Assembly (NCBI RefSeq): GCF_963676685.1
Contig: NC_092345.1
Coordinates: 32,201,585 to 32,265,584, forward strand
From: Mytilus edulis
Lineage: Eukaryota > Mollusca > Bivalvia > Mytilida > Mytilidae
Direction of reading: 5' to 3'
DNA: 64,000 nucleotides
This document shows, in pieces, positions 34,201-44,607 of the stretch (position 1 is the first letter of the stretch; the number at the start of each line of letters is the position of its first letter). A program made the translations under genes and the position numbers. The notes under the pieces were generated by a model. It was not told where the DNA came from. It saw only the letters and a program-made list of their open reading frames with translations, and ran no database searches.

Positions 34201-37200
34201 ACATTATTAGGGTAGGGTTATAGACAGCATTAGGGTTAGGGTTATAGACAGCATTAGGGTTAGGGTTATTGACATCAATAGGGTTAGGGTTATCTACTGC
34301 ATTAGGGTAAGGGTTAGAGACAGCATTAGGGTTAGGGTTATAGACAGCATTAGTGTTAGGGTTATAGACATCATTAGGGTTAAGGTTATAGACATCATTA
34401 GGGTTATAGTTATAGACAGCATTAGGGTTAGGGTTATAGACATCATTAGGGTTACAGCATTAGGGTTAGGTTATAGACATCATTAGGGTTAGGGTTATAG
34501 ACATTATTAGGGTTAGGGTTATTGACATCAATAGGGTTAGGGTTATCAACTGCATTAGGGTAAGGGTTATAGACATCATTAGGGTTATAGTTATAGACAG
34601 CATTAGGGTTAGGGTTATAGACATCATTAGGGTTAAGGTTATAGACATCATTAGGGTTAGAGTTATAGACATCATTGGTGTTAGGGTTATAGACATCATT
34701 GGTGTTAGGGTTATAGACACCATTAGGGTAAGGGCTATAGACATCATTAGGGCTAGGGTTATAGACATCATTAGGGTTAGGGTTATAGACAGCATTAGGG
34801 TTAGGGTTATAGACATCATTAGGGTTAGGGTTATAGACAGCATTAGGGTTAGGGTCATAGACATCATTGGTGTTAGGGTTATAGACAGCATTAGGGTTAG
34901 GGTTATAGACAGCATTAGGGTTAGGGTTATAGACATCAATAGGGTTAGGGTTATAGACAGCATTAGGGTTAGGGTTATAGACAGCATTAGGGTTAGGGTT
35001 ATAGACATCATTAGGGTTAGGGTTATAGACATCATTAGGGTTAGGGTTATAGTCAGCATTAGGGTTAGGGTTATAGACAGCATTAGGGTAAGGGTTATAG
35101 ACAGCATTAGGGTTAGGGTTATAGACAGCATTAGGGTTAGGGTTATAGACAGCATTAGGGTAAGGGTTATAGACAGCATTAGGGTTAGGGTTATAGACAT
35201 CAATAGGGTTAGGGTTATAGACAGCATTAGGGTTAGGGTTATAGACAGCATTAGGGTTAGGGTTATAGACATCATTAGGGTTAGGGTTATAGTCAGCATT
35301 AGGGTTAGGGTTATAGACAGCATTAGGGTTAGGGTTATAGACATCATTAGGGCTAGGGTTATAGACATCATTAGGGTTTGGGTTATAGAGATCATTTAGG
35401 TTAGGGTTATAGACAGCATTAGGGTAAGGGTTATAGACAGTATTAGGGTTAGGGTTATAGACATCATTAGGGTTACAGCACTAGGGTTAGGGTTATAGAC
35501 ATCATTAGGGTTAGGGTTATAGACATTATTAGGGTTAGGGTTATAGACATCATTAGGGTTAGGGTTATAGACATCATTAGGGTTAGGGTTATAGACAGCA
35601 TTAGGGTTAGGGTTATAGACAGCATTAGGGTAAGGGTTATAGACAGCATTAGGGTTAGGGTTATAGACATCAATAGGGTTAGGGTTATAGACATCATTAG
35701 GGTTAGGGTTATAGACATCATTAGGGTTAGGGTTAAAGACATTATTAGGGTTAGGGTTATAGACAGCATTAAGGTTAGGGTTATAGACATCATTAGGGTT
35801 AGGGTTATAGACATCATTAGGGTTAGGGTTATAGACATCATTAGGATTAGGGTTATAGACAGCATTAGGGTTAGGGTTATAGACAGTATTAGGGTTAGGG
35901 TTATAGACATCATTAGGGTTATGGTTATAGACATCAATAGGGTTAGGGTTCTAGACAGCATTAGGGTTAGGTTTATAGACATCAATAGGGTAGGGTTATC
36001 TACAGCATTAGGGTTAGGGTTATAGACATCATTAGGGTTAGGGTTATAGCCAGCATTATGGTTAGGGTTATAGACATCAATAGGGTTAGGGTTATCTACT
36101 GCATTAGGGTTAGGGTTAAAGACAACATTAGGGTTAGGGTTATAGACAGCATTAGGGTTAGGGTTATAGACATCATTAGGGTTAGGGTTATAGACAGCAT
36201 TAGGGTTAAGGTTATAGACATCATAAGGGTTAGGGTTATCTACTGCATTAGGGTAAGGGTTAGAGACAGCATTAGGGTTAGGGTTATAGACATCATTAGG
36301 GTTATAGTTATAGACAGCATTAGGGTTAGGGTTATAGACATCATTAGGGTTAGGGTTATAGACAGCATTAATGTTAGGGTTATAGACATCATTAGGGTTA
36401 AGGTTATAGACATCATTAGGGTTAGAGTTATAGACATCATTGGTGTTAGGGTTATAGACATCATTGGTGTTAGGGTTATAGACATCATTAGGGCTAGGGT
36501 TATAGACATCATTAGGGTTAGGGTTATAGACAGCATTAGGGTTAGGGTTATAGACATCATTAGGGTTAGGGTTATAGACAGCATTAGGGTTAGGGTTATA
36601 GACATCATTGGTGTTAGGGTTATAGACAGCATTAGGGTTAGGGTTATAGACATCATTAGGGTTAGGGTTATAGACAGCATTAGGGTTAGGGTTATAGACA
36701 GCATTAGGGTTAGGGTTATAGACATCAATAGGGTTAGGGTTATAGACAGCATTAGGGTTAGGGTTATAGACAGCATTAGGGTTAGGGTTATAGACATCAT
36801 TAGGGTTAGGGTTATAGACATCATTAGGGTTAGGGTTATAGTCAGCATTAGGGTTAGGGTTATAGACAGCATTAGGGTAAGGGTTATAGACAGCATTAGG
36901 GTTAGGGTTATAGACAGCATTAGGGTTAGGGTTATAGACAGCATTAGGGTAAGGGTTATAGACAGCATTAGGGTTAGGGTTATAGACATTAATAGGGTTA
37001 GGGTTATAGACAGCATTAGGGTTAGGGTTATAGACAGCATTAGGGTTAGGGTTATAGACATCATTAGGGTTAGGGTTATAGTCAGCATTAGGGTTAGGGT
37101 TATAGACAGCATTAGGGTTAGGGTTATAGACATCATTAGGGCTAGGGTTATAGACATCATTAGGGTTTGGGTTATAGAGATCATTTAGGTTAGGGTTATA

Positions 37201-38690
37201 GACAGCATTAGGGTAAGGGTTATAGACAGCATTAGGGTTAGGGTTATAGACATCATTAGGGTTACAGCATTAGGGTTAGGGTTATAGACATTATTAGGGT
37301 TAGGGTTATAGACATTATTAGGGTTAGGGTTATAGACATCATTAGGGTTAGGGTTATAGACATCATTAGGGTTAGGGTTATAGACAGCATTATGGTTAGG
37401 GTTATAGACAGCATTAGGGTAAGGGTTATAGACAGCATTAGGGTTAGGGTTATAGACATCAATAGGGTTAGGGTTATAGACATCATTAGGGTTAGGGTTA
37501 TAGACATCATTAGGGTTAGGGTTATAGACATTATTAGGGTTAGGGTTATAGACAGCATTAAGGTTAGGGTTATAGACATCATTAGGGTTAGGGTTATAGA
37601 CATCATTAGGGTTAGGGTTATAGACATCATTAGGATTAGGGTTATAGAAAGCATTAGGGTTAGGGTTATAGACAGTATTAGGGTTAGGGTTATAGACATC
37701 ATTAGGGTTATGGTTATAGACATCAATAGGGTTAGGGTTCTAGACAGCATTAGGGTTAGGTTTATAGACATCAATAGGGTAGGGTTATCTACAGCATTAG
37801 GGTTAGGGTTATAGACATCATTAGGGTTAGGGTTATAGCCAGCATTATGGTTAGGGTTATAGACATCAATAGGGTTCGGGTTATCTACTGCATTAGGGTT
37901 AGGGTTAAAGACAACATTAGGGTTAGGGTTATAGACAGCATTAGGGTTAGGGTTATAGACATCATTAGGGTTAGGGTTATAGACATCATTAGGGTTACAG
38001 CATTAGGGTTAGGGTTAGGGTTAGGGTTATGGTTAGGGTTATAGACATGAATAGGGTTAGGGTTATAGACATCATTAGGGTTAGGGTTATAGACATCATT
38101 AGGGTTAGGGTTATAGACATCATTAGGGTTAGGGTTATAGACATTATTAGGGTTAGGGTTATAGACATCATTAGGGTTAGGGTTATAGACAACATTAAGG
38201 TTAGGGTTATAGACATCATTAGGGTTAGGGTTATAGACATTATTAGGGTTAGGGTTATAAACATCATTAGGGTTAGGGTTATAGACATCATTAGGGTTAG
38301 GGTTATAGACAGCATTAGGGTTAGGGTTATAGACATCATTGGTGTTAGGGTTATAGACAGCATTAGGGTTAGGGTTATAGACATCATTAGGGTTAGGGTT
38401 ATAGACAGCATTAGGGTTAGGGTTATAGACAGCATTAGGGTTAGGGTTATAGACATCAATAGGGTTAGGGTTATAGACAGCATTAGGGTTAGGGTTATAG
38501 ACAGCATTAGGGTTAGGGTTATAGACATCATTAGGGTTAGGGTTATAGACATCATTAGGGTTAGGGTTATAGTCAGCATTAGGGTTAGGGTTATAGACAG
38601 CATTAGGGTAAGGGTTATAGACAGCATTAGGGTTAGGGTTATAGACAGCATTAGGGTTAGGGTTATAGACAGCATTAGGGTAAGGGTTAT
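28200..38690 (+). repeat. Telomere-like 24-bp composite satellite, block 1
   Basis: The unit is TTAGGG, TTAGGG, TTATAGACATCA (24 bp). Common variants replace the tail with TTATAGACAGCA, TTATAGACATTA, TTATAGTCAGCA, TTATCTACTGCA or TTATAGAGATCA, or change a hexamer (GGGTAAGGG, GGTGTTAGGG, GGGCTAGGG, GGGTTTGGG). The first few hundred bases are degenerate. From about 29.2 kb, two near-identical 4,314-bp higher-order copies follow (about 29.2-33.5 and 33.5-37.8 kb), then a remainder up to the BEL/Pao insertion. Because 24 is a multiple of 3 and the unit has few stops, long open frames appear on both strands; these are not genes. Confidence 0.97.
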
Positions 38691-38862
38691 TATGTAAGAT
38701 GCTATGATGCTAGGGTTAGTACTTCGCTTTTGTAGGCAATAAAAAGACGTTGTGTTGCTTTCAATTCTATAATTCAGATCCCATACAAGTTTGCGTTACA
38801 ATAACGTTACGTCAACAATAGTAACGTTGGGTACGTTTGGACAAGGTCGTGAATCTTTGACA
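38691..38862 (-). repeat. 3' LTR of BEL/Pao copy 1
   Basis: Runs TATGTAAGATGCTATGATGC on the left to CGTGAATCTTTGACA on the right, and looks identical to 44436-44607. The adjoining interior (reverse complement CACTTTCGGCGCCCGGAG) occupies the polypurine-tract position. Confidence 0.93.
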
Positions 38863-38999
38863 CTCCGGGCGCCGAAAGTGAAATATAAATAGAAATGAAA
38901 TGAAAATTTGACTAAATTGAAGACATAAATCATAATTCATCACTTAACTTTAAAGTCTATGTATCATAAAAGAAAGAATTAATCACTGAATTTGAACAG

Positions 39000-41900
39000 T
39001 TATTTTGTCCACTCGTGAATCTTTTGTACGGCATCTGACTTCGCCTGACGGAACATCTTGGGTCGTGTAACATCCTCCGGTTCAGATTCAATACAGTTCA
39101 CTTCGATCGGGTATAATTTCGTGATTGGGCGGTTGGTGGTTCCGTTTTTAGTGCGAAGTTTTACAGTTCTGATAAGATTATCCTCTCCTTTTACGAGTTC
39201 TTCGACAACGGCGAGTTTCCATGAATTTCTTAAAGTTTCGTCATGTATTTGAACAACATCACCAATAGCTATCGATTGTTCGTTATTTCCTACACTTCTG
39301 TGATGTTCCCGTAATGAGGTCAAATACTCATATTTCCATCGCTGTTGAAAGTGGTTTAGAATGTCTCTTTGTAATTGAACACGTTTGTTAAAGTTAATTG
39401 GTTCAAAATGTCCATTGTTTTCACTAGCTGGATACGGAAGTCGCGTAATTTTTCGACCATACAAAAGATGTGATGGTGTCAATGGTTCTGGATCCGTAAG
39501 ATCGGATGAAACATACGTTAGAGGTCTATCATTGAGAGTTGCTTCGATCTCTGTTAACACAGTTTGTAAAGTCTCTAAATCGACACAGTTACTTCCTAAT
39601 ACTTTCTTTAAACACATTTTCGTTAACCCAATCAACCGTTCATAGAAACCACCAAACCACGGAGCTTTCTTTGTAATAAATTTCCACTTTGTTCCTGTAG
39701 AGCTTAGACTTTCGCGCACTGAATTTGAGTTTGTAAGATGTTTGATTTCTCGACTGGCAGCTTCAAAAGTTAGTGCATTGTCAGATATTAGTAACTTCGG
39801 TAAGGATCTCCTGCTTGCGAATCTTCTGAAGGCTAACATAAATGTAGGTTCTGATAAGTTATTCACAAGTTCTAAATGAACAGCTCTCGTCGACGCACAT
39901 GTAAACAAACATAAATATACCTTTGATTTTGTATCATCTGTATTTCGCACATACATAGGACCAGCAAAGTCTACGCCTGTAACAGTAAACGGTATATCCT
40001 CGTGTAACCTCTCTTTGGGCAGTGGCGGTGGATCAGGTTGTTGGTAAGCATGCCCTGTTACTTTCCGACAGTTAACGCATTTTCTAAGAATAACTTTGAC
40101 TCGTTGACGAATTCGAGGTATCCAGTATACTTGTCGCAAGTGTGTTACGGTAGAGTTGACGCCTTCATGTAAATGATTGATATGAGCATCCATAATAATG
40201 AGTGAAGTGAGTCTATGTAACGGAGGTAACAAGTATGGATGTTTAGCTGATTCCTCCAAAGGTGCATGTTGAATTCTCCCGCGGCAACGAAGTGCATTTT
40301 CTTCATCAAAATACAAGTTCAATTGTCTTACAATAGACGGCTTGACTGTCACAGATTTGTTGAAATAATTAAACACTTCATGATATTCTGATTTCTGAAC
40401 CGTTTGTATCCATGTCAATGTAGCATGCTGTATTTCATTCACGGTTAATTCCGACAATGTTCTATCACTCCGTGCTAACTTACAGTTTTGTATAAATCTT
40501 ATTACATAGGCTGTAACACGTATTAATGTCTTCAAACTGCTATAACGTTCGATATCCATAATCTTATGTATGCCAAATTCTTGACGTTTCTGAGATGTGA
40601 GTAAGACGTGCTGTTTTTCTGAGGTTTCATTAGTGGGAATCTCCATTATATTCTCGTTTTCAACAATTTCGTTTCCGCTCCATGTTGGCCATTGTGTTTT
40701 GTCTGTTATCCACTCGGGTCCATGAAACCATAATCTGTTGTTTATGAATTTCGTTCCTGTTATGCCTCTAGTTAATAAATCTGCAGGATTTGCATCCGTC
40801 GGACAATAACGCCATTTTTGATTTTCATTTGACTCCTTAATTTCCTTGACTCTGTTTGCGACAAACTTTTTGAGTGGTTTTGTTGACTGAAGCCATTTCA
40901 AAACGATCTGACTGTCACACCAGAAGTTGATTTGTAAGTTTCCAATATGTAGATTTTGAATAAGATGTTTCGCAAGTCGAGCCCCTAAAAGGGCAGCCAT
41001 CAGTTCAAGATTAGGTAGAGTGACACTTTTCAGTGGGGCAACTCGATTCTTTGCCATTACTAATGCAGACTCCTTTTCTGTGACAAGATACGCACAGGTT
41101 CCATAAGCTAGTTGACTTGAATCTGTGAAAATATGTAATTCTGCTGTTTCAATGTCCGTTATTCCTGAACACTCAAAATAACATCTAGGAATCTCAATGT
41201 TCATTGCAAATTGTAAATCTTTGGTCAAATCACTCCATGTTGATTCGATTTCTTTTGGTAAAGGGCAGTCCCATGCAAACTTTTCTTTCCACAACAATTG
41301 CATTAACATCTTTGTTCTGACGGTGACGGGGCTAAGCAGACCTAGCGGATCATAAATGTTTGAAGATTGTTTTAAGATCTCACGTTTTGTTATTATCCTT
41401 TCCGTTGTTGTATTCATGTTGTTTTGAAACGAGATTTGATCGTTGTTCACATTCCAACGGAGACCAAGTATTTTGATGTTCGTATCTCTTTCTATGCATT
41501 TTTCAGATTGGGCTAAGCGGAGTAATTCTGTGCTATTTGACATCCATGATCTCAGATTGAATCCTCCTCTTGCCAATAAATCTCGTGATTCTCTGTAGAA
41601 TTTCAACATTTCTTTCTCATCCCAGAAGCTTGACAAAACATTGTCAACATACAGGTCGCTTTTCAGTATCTCGGCTGTTTTACAAGAATTGAGTTTGAAG
41701 TGCTTCATAAGGGTGGCATTCAAGATGTAAGGTGAGCATGTAGTTCCAAATAGAACGACTCTAAAACGGTAAGTTATCAGTGGACTGTCTGGGTCAGATG
41801 GATCACTCAACCAAAAAAATCTTGTGACGTCCCTATCTTCTTTATCCAGTTCGACATTCAAAAACTCTTTCTCTATGTCGGTAGTCACTGCGTGCTTGTG

Positions 41901-44420
41901 TAATCTGAATCTAGCTAAAATTCCCGTCAAATCGTTTAACATCGGCGGAACTGACATAAGACAATCGTTTAAACTAGCCTTGTGAGGTGATTCGTGACAA
42001 CTACAATCATAGACTATACGTATAGGAGTCGTAGATGAGTCCTTTTTTACTGCATGGTGAGGAATGTAGTGAATTCTGTTTGACTGGTTTCCATTTTCTG
42101 TTACCCGCTCAATGAACCCTCGGCGTTTTTGGTCCTTAATTATGTCGCCATACATTTTCAGCATGTTGGTATCCTTTTTGAGTCTATCGATCATATTACA
42201 AGTTCTGCGTAAAGTGACATTATAGTTCGTAGGTAACTCATTGAAATCATTTCTCCATGGCAGTTTTGCGGTATAGCGATTATCTTGGTAAGTTATGCAT
42301 TTTGTTTCGTATTCATCATTGAAGTCTTTCATGGTGGTTGTTTCTAATTCGTCTGCTTTGACACCAATAGATTCTAAATCCCAAAACATTTCCAGGCTGC
42401 TTTCCTCTTGCTGATGTTGAATCAGTACATTAAACATTCCTGTTGATGATTGTTCTCCTGTAAAAGTATGCATCGGTCCTGACAACAAGTATCCCAAACG
42501 GGATTTTACGGCCGTTGGCCCATCTCCTCTGATCACGTGATCCTGCACAATACTCCAATAGTAGTCCGCTCCAATTAAAAGAGAAAGCTCAAATTTCCTA
42601 TCCTCTGTGACTGGGTTAGCTAATCGTAATCCTTTGAGATATGGCAGTTTTGAAGCGATGACATTTGTAACATTACTGAGGGGTGCGGCAATGCGCGGTA
42701 CTATCAGTACATCCATAGGAATAAATCCACCAGTTTCAATTTCTAAAGTAATCTGAGCCTTATCCATGTGTCTCACGTTCTGGTTGGCGTTTCCAAAAGT
42801 TGATAAACTAATTGTAGAATTTCCACAAGGTTTAAGTTGTAATTGTGCTGCTAAATCTTCTGAAATAAATGATTTCTGAGACCCTTCATCTAGTAAAATG
42901 TTAGACATCACGCTCCGATCCTCGAACCATACAGGTGCTACTGCTGTCTTAAGAAGTATCTCGGTATGTGCCTGTGCTTGTGGTGTTGACGTGTAAAACG
43001 TTGACATAGGGTTACTTTCTTCTCCATTAACATTTACTGTATTGACGGCGGCGGCATCAGCGGGAGGTACAGGTGCTTGAGTTTCCTGATTACATAGAGC
43101 AGTGTGATGTCTCTTGTCACATTTACGACATTTATATCGTGATCTACATTCTGATATCTTATGTTTACCAAAACAGTTGAAACAAAGTTGTTTTTTCTTG
43201 ACTATTTCGTAACGACTGGCATTATCTTTAATCTCTGAACAATCAACAGCTGAATGGGATTTGTTGCAAAATATGCATGGCTTGGGTTTATTCCGCGATT
43301 CAGTGTTGTTCCTGGAGTTTGTGTGTACTCTATTGACTTGTCTATAATTTCCTTTCATTGTAGCCTTTGTTACAAACGATGCGGTAGGGGTTAATTTATC
43401 TGTGTTCATAGCGTGGCCAGCTTGTTGAGCGCGCAGCTCCTTACCTATAGCCTTCCGTAGTAAGTCTATGGTCCATGTACTTGTATCATGCTCTCTTGTC
43501 AATGTAGTTCTCAATTCCGGTGGTAGTTTTCTAAAGATGATGGGTGTAAGTACTGTTCCAAAATTTGTTTGACACTGTCCTAGCGATTCTAGGCCTCTAA
43601 TACTAGTTTCAACTTTGTCATAGAATGTTCTGAGACTGTTTAATGACATTGTGGGGTTTGGCAAATCGACTAGTTTTTGCATATGTGCATCAATAATGAT
43701 TCCTTGTTGACCATATCGCGCTTGTAGTAATGAAATTGCTTGCTCATAGTTTGCGTGTGTAAGTGACAATCCCAATATGCAACTTTCCGCTTCTCCGTGA
43801 AGCTGGGCCTTCAAGTATGTGAAACGTTGTACGTTTGTCAATGATGGGTTTGTATGGACAGTAGTTTCGTACGATTCCCAGAAAGTTTGCCATAGAAGTA
43901 AATCTCCCGAAAAAGTCGGCAAATCTAGTTTTGGAAGTTTGTGATAGAACTTATAAGTTTCATTTAATGGCGGATCTCTGTTGATCTCATATTCTCCTTG
44001 TGAGTTTGTACTTGCCGATGTTTGCATGTGCTGATTTGTATTCTGATTGAAATTATTTGAAGATGAATGCGTTGTACTAGTATTTTGTACGATACTTGAG
44101 GTTAATTGACTCACCGAGTCCTGAGGTGTACTTGATCTCAACTCCAAATCACATTCTTTGTAGCGGCGAATATTAATGTCTATATGCTGATTAAATTCGT
44201 CTGCATCCAAAATTTCCTGTTCCACACTTTCTGCATCCAAGGAATCCAATATTTCAGCGTCTTGTTTCTGCAAAAGTTCATGTTTCCGTTCAAGGTTTTC
44301 AATGGCACTATGAATGTCCCGTCGGGTGATCTCTCCTTCGTTGATTTTCTCGTCAGTTTTGTGAATCTGTCTGGTTACGGCGCTTCTGTGGCCTCCTCTC
44401 ACTGCTTTCAGCTTATCCAT
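39000..44420 (-). CDS. BEL/Pao gag-pol polyprotein
   Basis: One frame of 1,806 aa starts at ATG 44418-44420, directly beside the primer-binding-site-like segment. Domains in order, residues approximate: N-terminal coiled-coil-like stretch 1-90; DUF1759-type gag region 155-330 (LPKLDLPTFSGD); cysteine-rich zinc knuckles 380-445 (CIFCNKSH, CFNCFGKH, CRKCDKRHH); Pao-type aspartic protease near 512, with DEGSQKSF where DSGS is more usual; reverse transcriptase 800-1000 with DIEKEF and YVDN near 922; RNase H 1090-1210 (FTDSS, NLELMAALLGARL, FWCDSQ); H2C2 zinc finger 1410-1455; DDE integrase with TGVDFAGP near 1483, ISDNALTF near 1545 and GGFYERLIG near 1594; a C-terminal DUF5641-like part (LTPSHLLYGR). 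All expected parts of the family are present without a stop. Confidence 0.95.
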   Translation of the reverse strand: MDKLKAVRGGHRSAVTRQIHKTDEKINEGEITRRDIHSAIENLERKHELLQKQDAEILDSLDAESVEQEILDADEFNQHIDINIRRYKECDLELRSSTPQDSVSQLTSSIVQNTSTTHSSSNNFNQNTNQHMQTSASTNSQGEYEINRDPPLNETYKFYHKLPKLDLPTFSGDLLLWQTFWESYETTVHTNPSLTNVQRFTYLKAQLHGEAESCILGLSLTHANYEQAISLLQARYGQQGIIIDAHMQKLVDLPNPTMSLNSLRTFYDKVETSIRGLESLGQCQTNFGTVLTPIIFRKLPPELRTTLTREHDTSTWTIDLLRKAIGKELRAQQAGHAMNTDKLTPTASFVTKATMKGNYRQVNRVHTNSRNNTESRNKPKPCIFCNKSHSAVDCSEIKDNASRYEIVKKKQLCFNCFGKHKISECRSRYKCRKCDKRHHTALCNQETQAPVPPADAAAVNTVNVNGEESNPMSTFYTSTPQAQAHTEILLKTAVAPVWFEDRSVMSNILLDEGSQKSFISEDLAAQLQLKPCGNSTISLSTFGNANQNVRHMDKAQITLEIETGGFIPMDVLIVPRIAAPLSNVTNVIASKLPYLKGLRLANPVTEDRKFELSLLIGADYYWSIVQDHVIRGDGPTAVKSRLGYLLSGPMHTFTGEQSSTGMFNVLIQHQQEESSLEMFWDLESIGVKADELETTTMKDFNDEYETKCITYQDNRYTAKLPWRNDFNELPTNYNVTLRRTCNMIDRLKKDTNMLKMYGDIIKDQKRRGFIERVTENGNQSNRIHYIPHHAVKKDSSTTPIRIVYDCSCHESPHKASLNDCLMSVPPMLNDLTGILARFRLHKHAVTTDIEKEFLNVELDKEDRDVTRFFWLSDPSDPDSPLITYRFRVVLFGTTCSPYILNATLMKHFKLNSCKTAEILKSDLYVDNVLSSFWDEKEMLKFYRESRDLLARGGFNLRSWMSNSTELLRLAQSEKCIERDTNIKILGLRWNVNNDQISFQNNMNTTTERIITKREILKQSSNIYDPLGLLSPVTVRTKMLMQLLWKEKFAWDCPLPKEIESTWSDLTKDLQFAMNIEIPRCYFECSGITDIETAELHIFTDSSQLAYGTCAYLVTEKESALVMAKNRVAPLKSVTLPNLELMAALLGARLAKHLIQNLHIGNLQINFWCDSQIVLKWLQSTKPLKKFVANRVKEIKESNENQKWRYCPTDANPADLLTRGITGTKFINNRLWFHGPEWITDKTQWPTWSGNEIVENENIMEIPTNETSEKQHVLLTSQKRQEFGIHKIMDIERYSSLKTLIRVTAYVIRFIQNCKLARSDRTLSELTVNEIQHATLTWIQTVQKSEYHEVFNYFNKSVTVKPSIVRQLNLYFDEENALRCRGRIQHAPLEESAKHPYLLPPLHRLTSLIIMDAHINHLHEGVNSTVTHLRQVYWIPRIRQRVKVILRKCVNCRKVTGHAYQQPDPPPLPKERLHEDIPFTVTGVDFAGPMYVRNTDDTKSKVYLCLFTCASTRAVHLELVNNLSEPTFMLAFRRFASRRSLPKLLISDNALTFEAASREIKHLTNSNSVRESLSSTGTKWKFITKKAPWFGGFYERLIGLTKMCLKKVLGSNCVDLETLQTVLTEIEATLNDRPLTYVSSDLTDPEPLTPSHLLYGRKITRLPYPASENNGHFEPINFNKRVQLQRDILNHFQQRWKYEYLTSLREHHRSVGNNEQSIAIGDVVQIHDETLRNSWKLAVVEELVKGEDNLIRTVKLRTKNGTTNRPITKLYPIEVNCIESEPEDVTRPKMFRQAKSDAVQKIHEWTK

Positions 44421-44421
44421 C

Positions 44422-44434
44422 GGTCACGGTACCA
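44422..44434 (-). other. Primer-binding-site-like segment, BEL/Pao copy 1
   Basis: The minus strand reads TGGTACCGTGACC right after the 5' LTR and one base before the start ATG. TGG at its start fits pairing with a tRNA CCA end. Copies 2 and 3 have TGGTGCCGTGACC and TGGTGCCTTGACC at the same place. The tRNA was not identified. Confidence 0.7.
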
Positions 44435-44435
44435 A

Positions 44436-44607
44436 TATGTAAGATGCTATGATGCTAGGGTTAGTACTTCGCTTTTGTAGGCAATAAAAAGACGTTGTGT
44501 TGCTTTCAATTCTATAATTCAGATCCCATACAAGTTTGCGTTACAATAACGTTACGTCAACAATAGTAACGTTGGGTACGTTTGGACAAGGTCGTGAATC
44601 TTTGACA
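44436..44607 (-). repeat. 5' LTR of BEL/Pao copy 1
   Basis: Looks identical to 38691-38862. On the minus strand it begins TGTCAAAGATTCACGACC and ends CTTACATA, followed by TTGG of the primer-binding-site-like segment. Confidence 0.93.

Larger units (their letters stand above)
38691..44607 (-). mobile_element. Full-length BEL/Pao LTR retrotransposon (copy 1)
   Basis: Two 172-bp direct LTRs (38691-38862 and 44436-44607) look identical base for base. They flank a minus-strand interior with a primer-binding-site-like segment and a single 1,806-codon frame. The 5-bp duplication GTTAT lies at 38686-38690 and 44608-44612; removing the element and one GTTAT restores the satellite unit exactly. Identical LTRs and an uninterrupted frame indicate a recent insertion, possibly still competent to move. 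If the LTR is taken from TGT to ACA, it is 170 bp with TA left over on the left side. Confidence 0.95.

Noticed and set aside
39058-39645. Plus-strand frames inside BEL/Pao copy 1
   Set aside because: Antisense shadows of the polyprotein.
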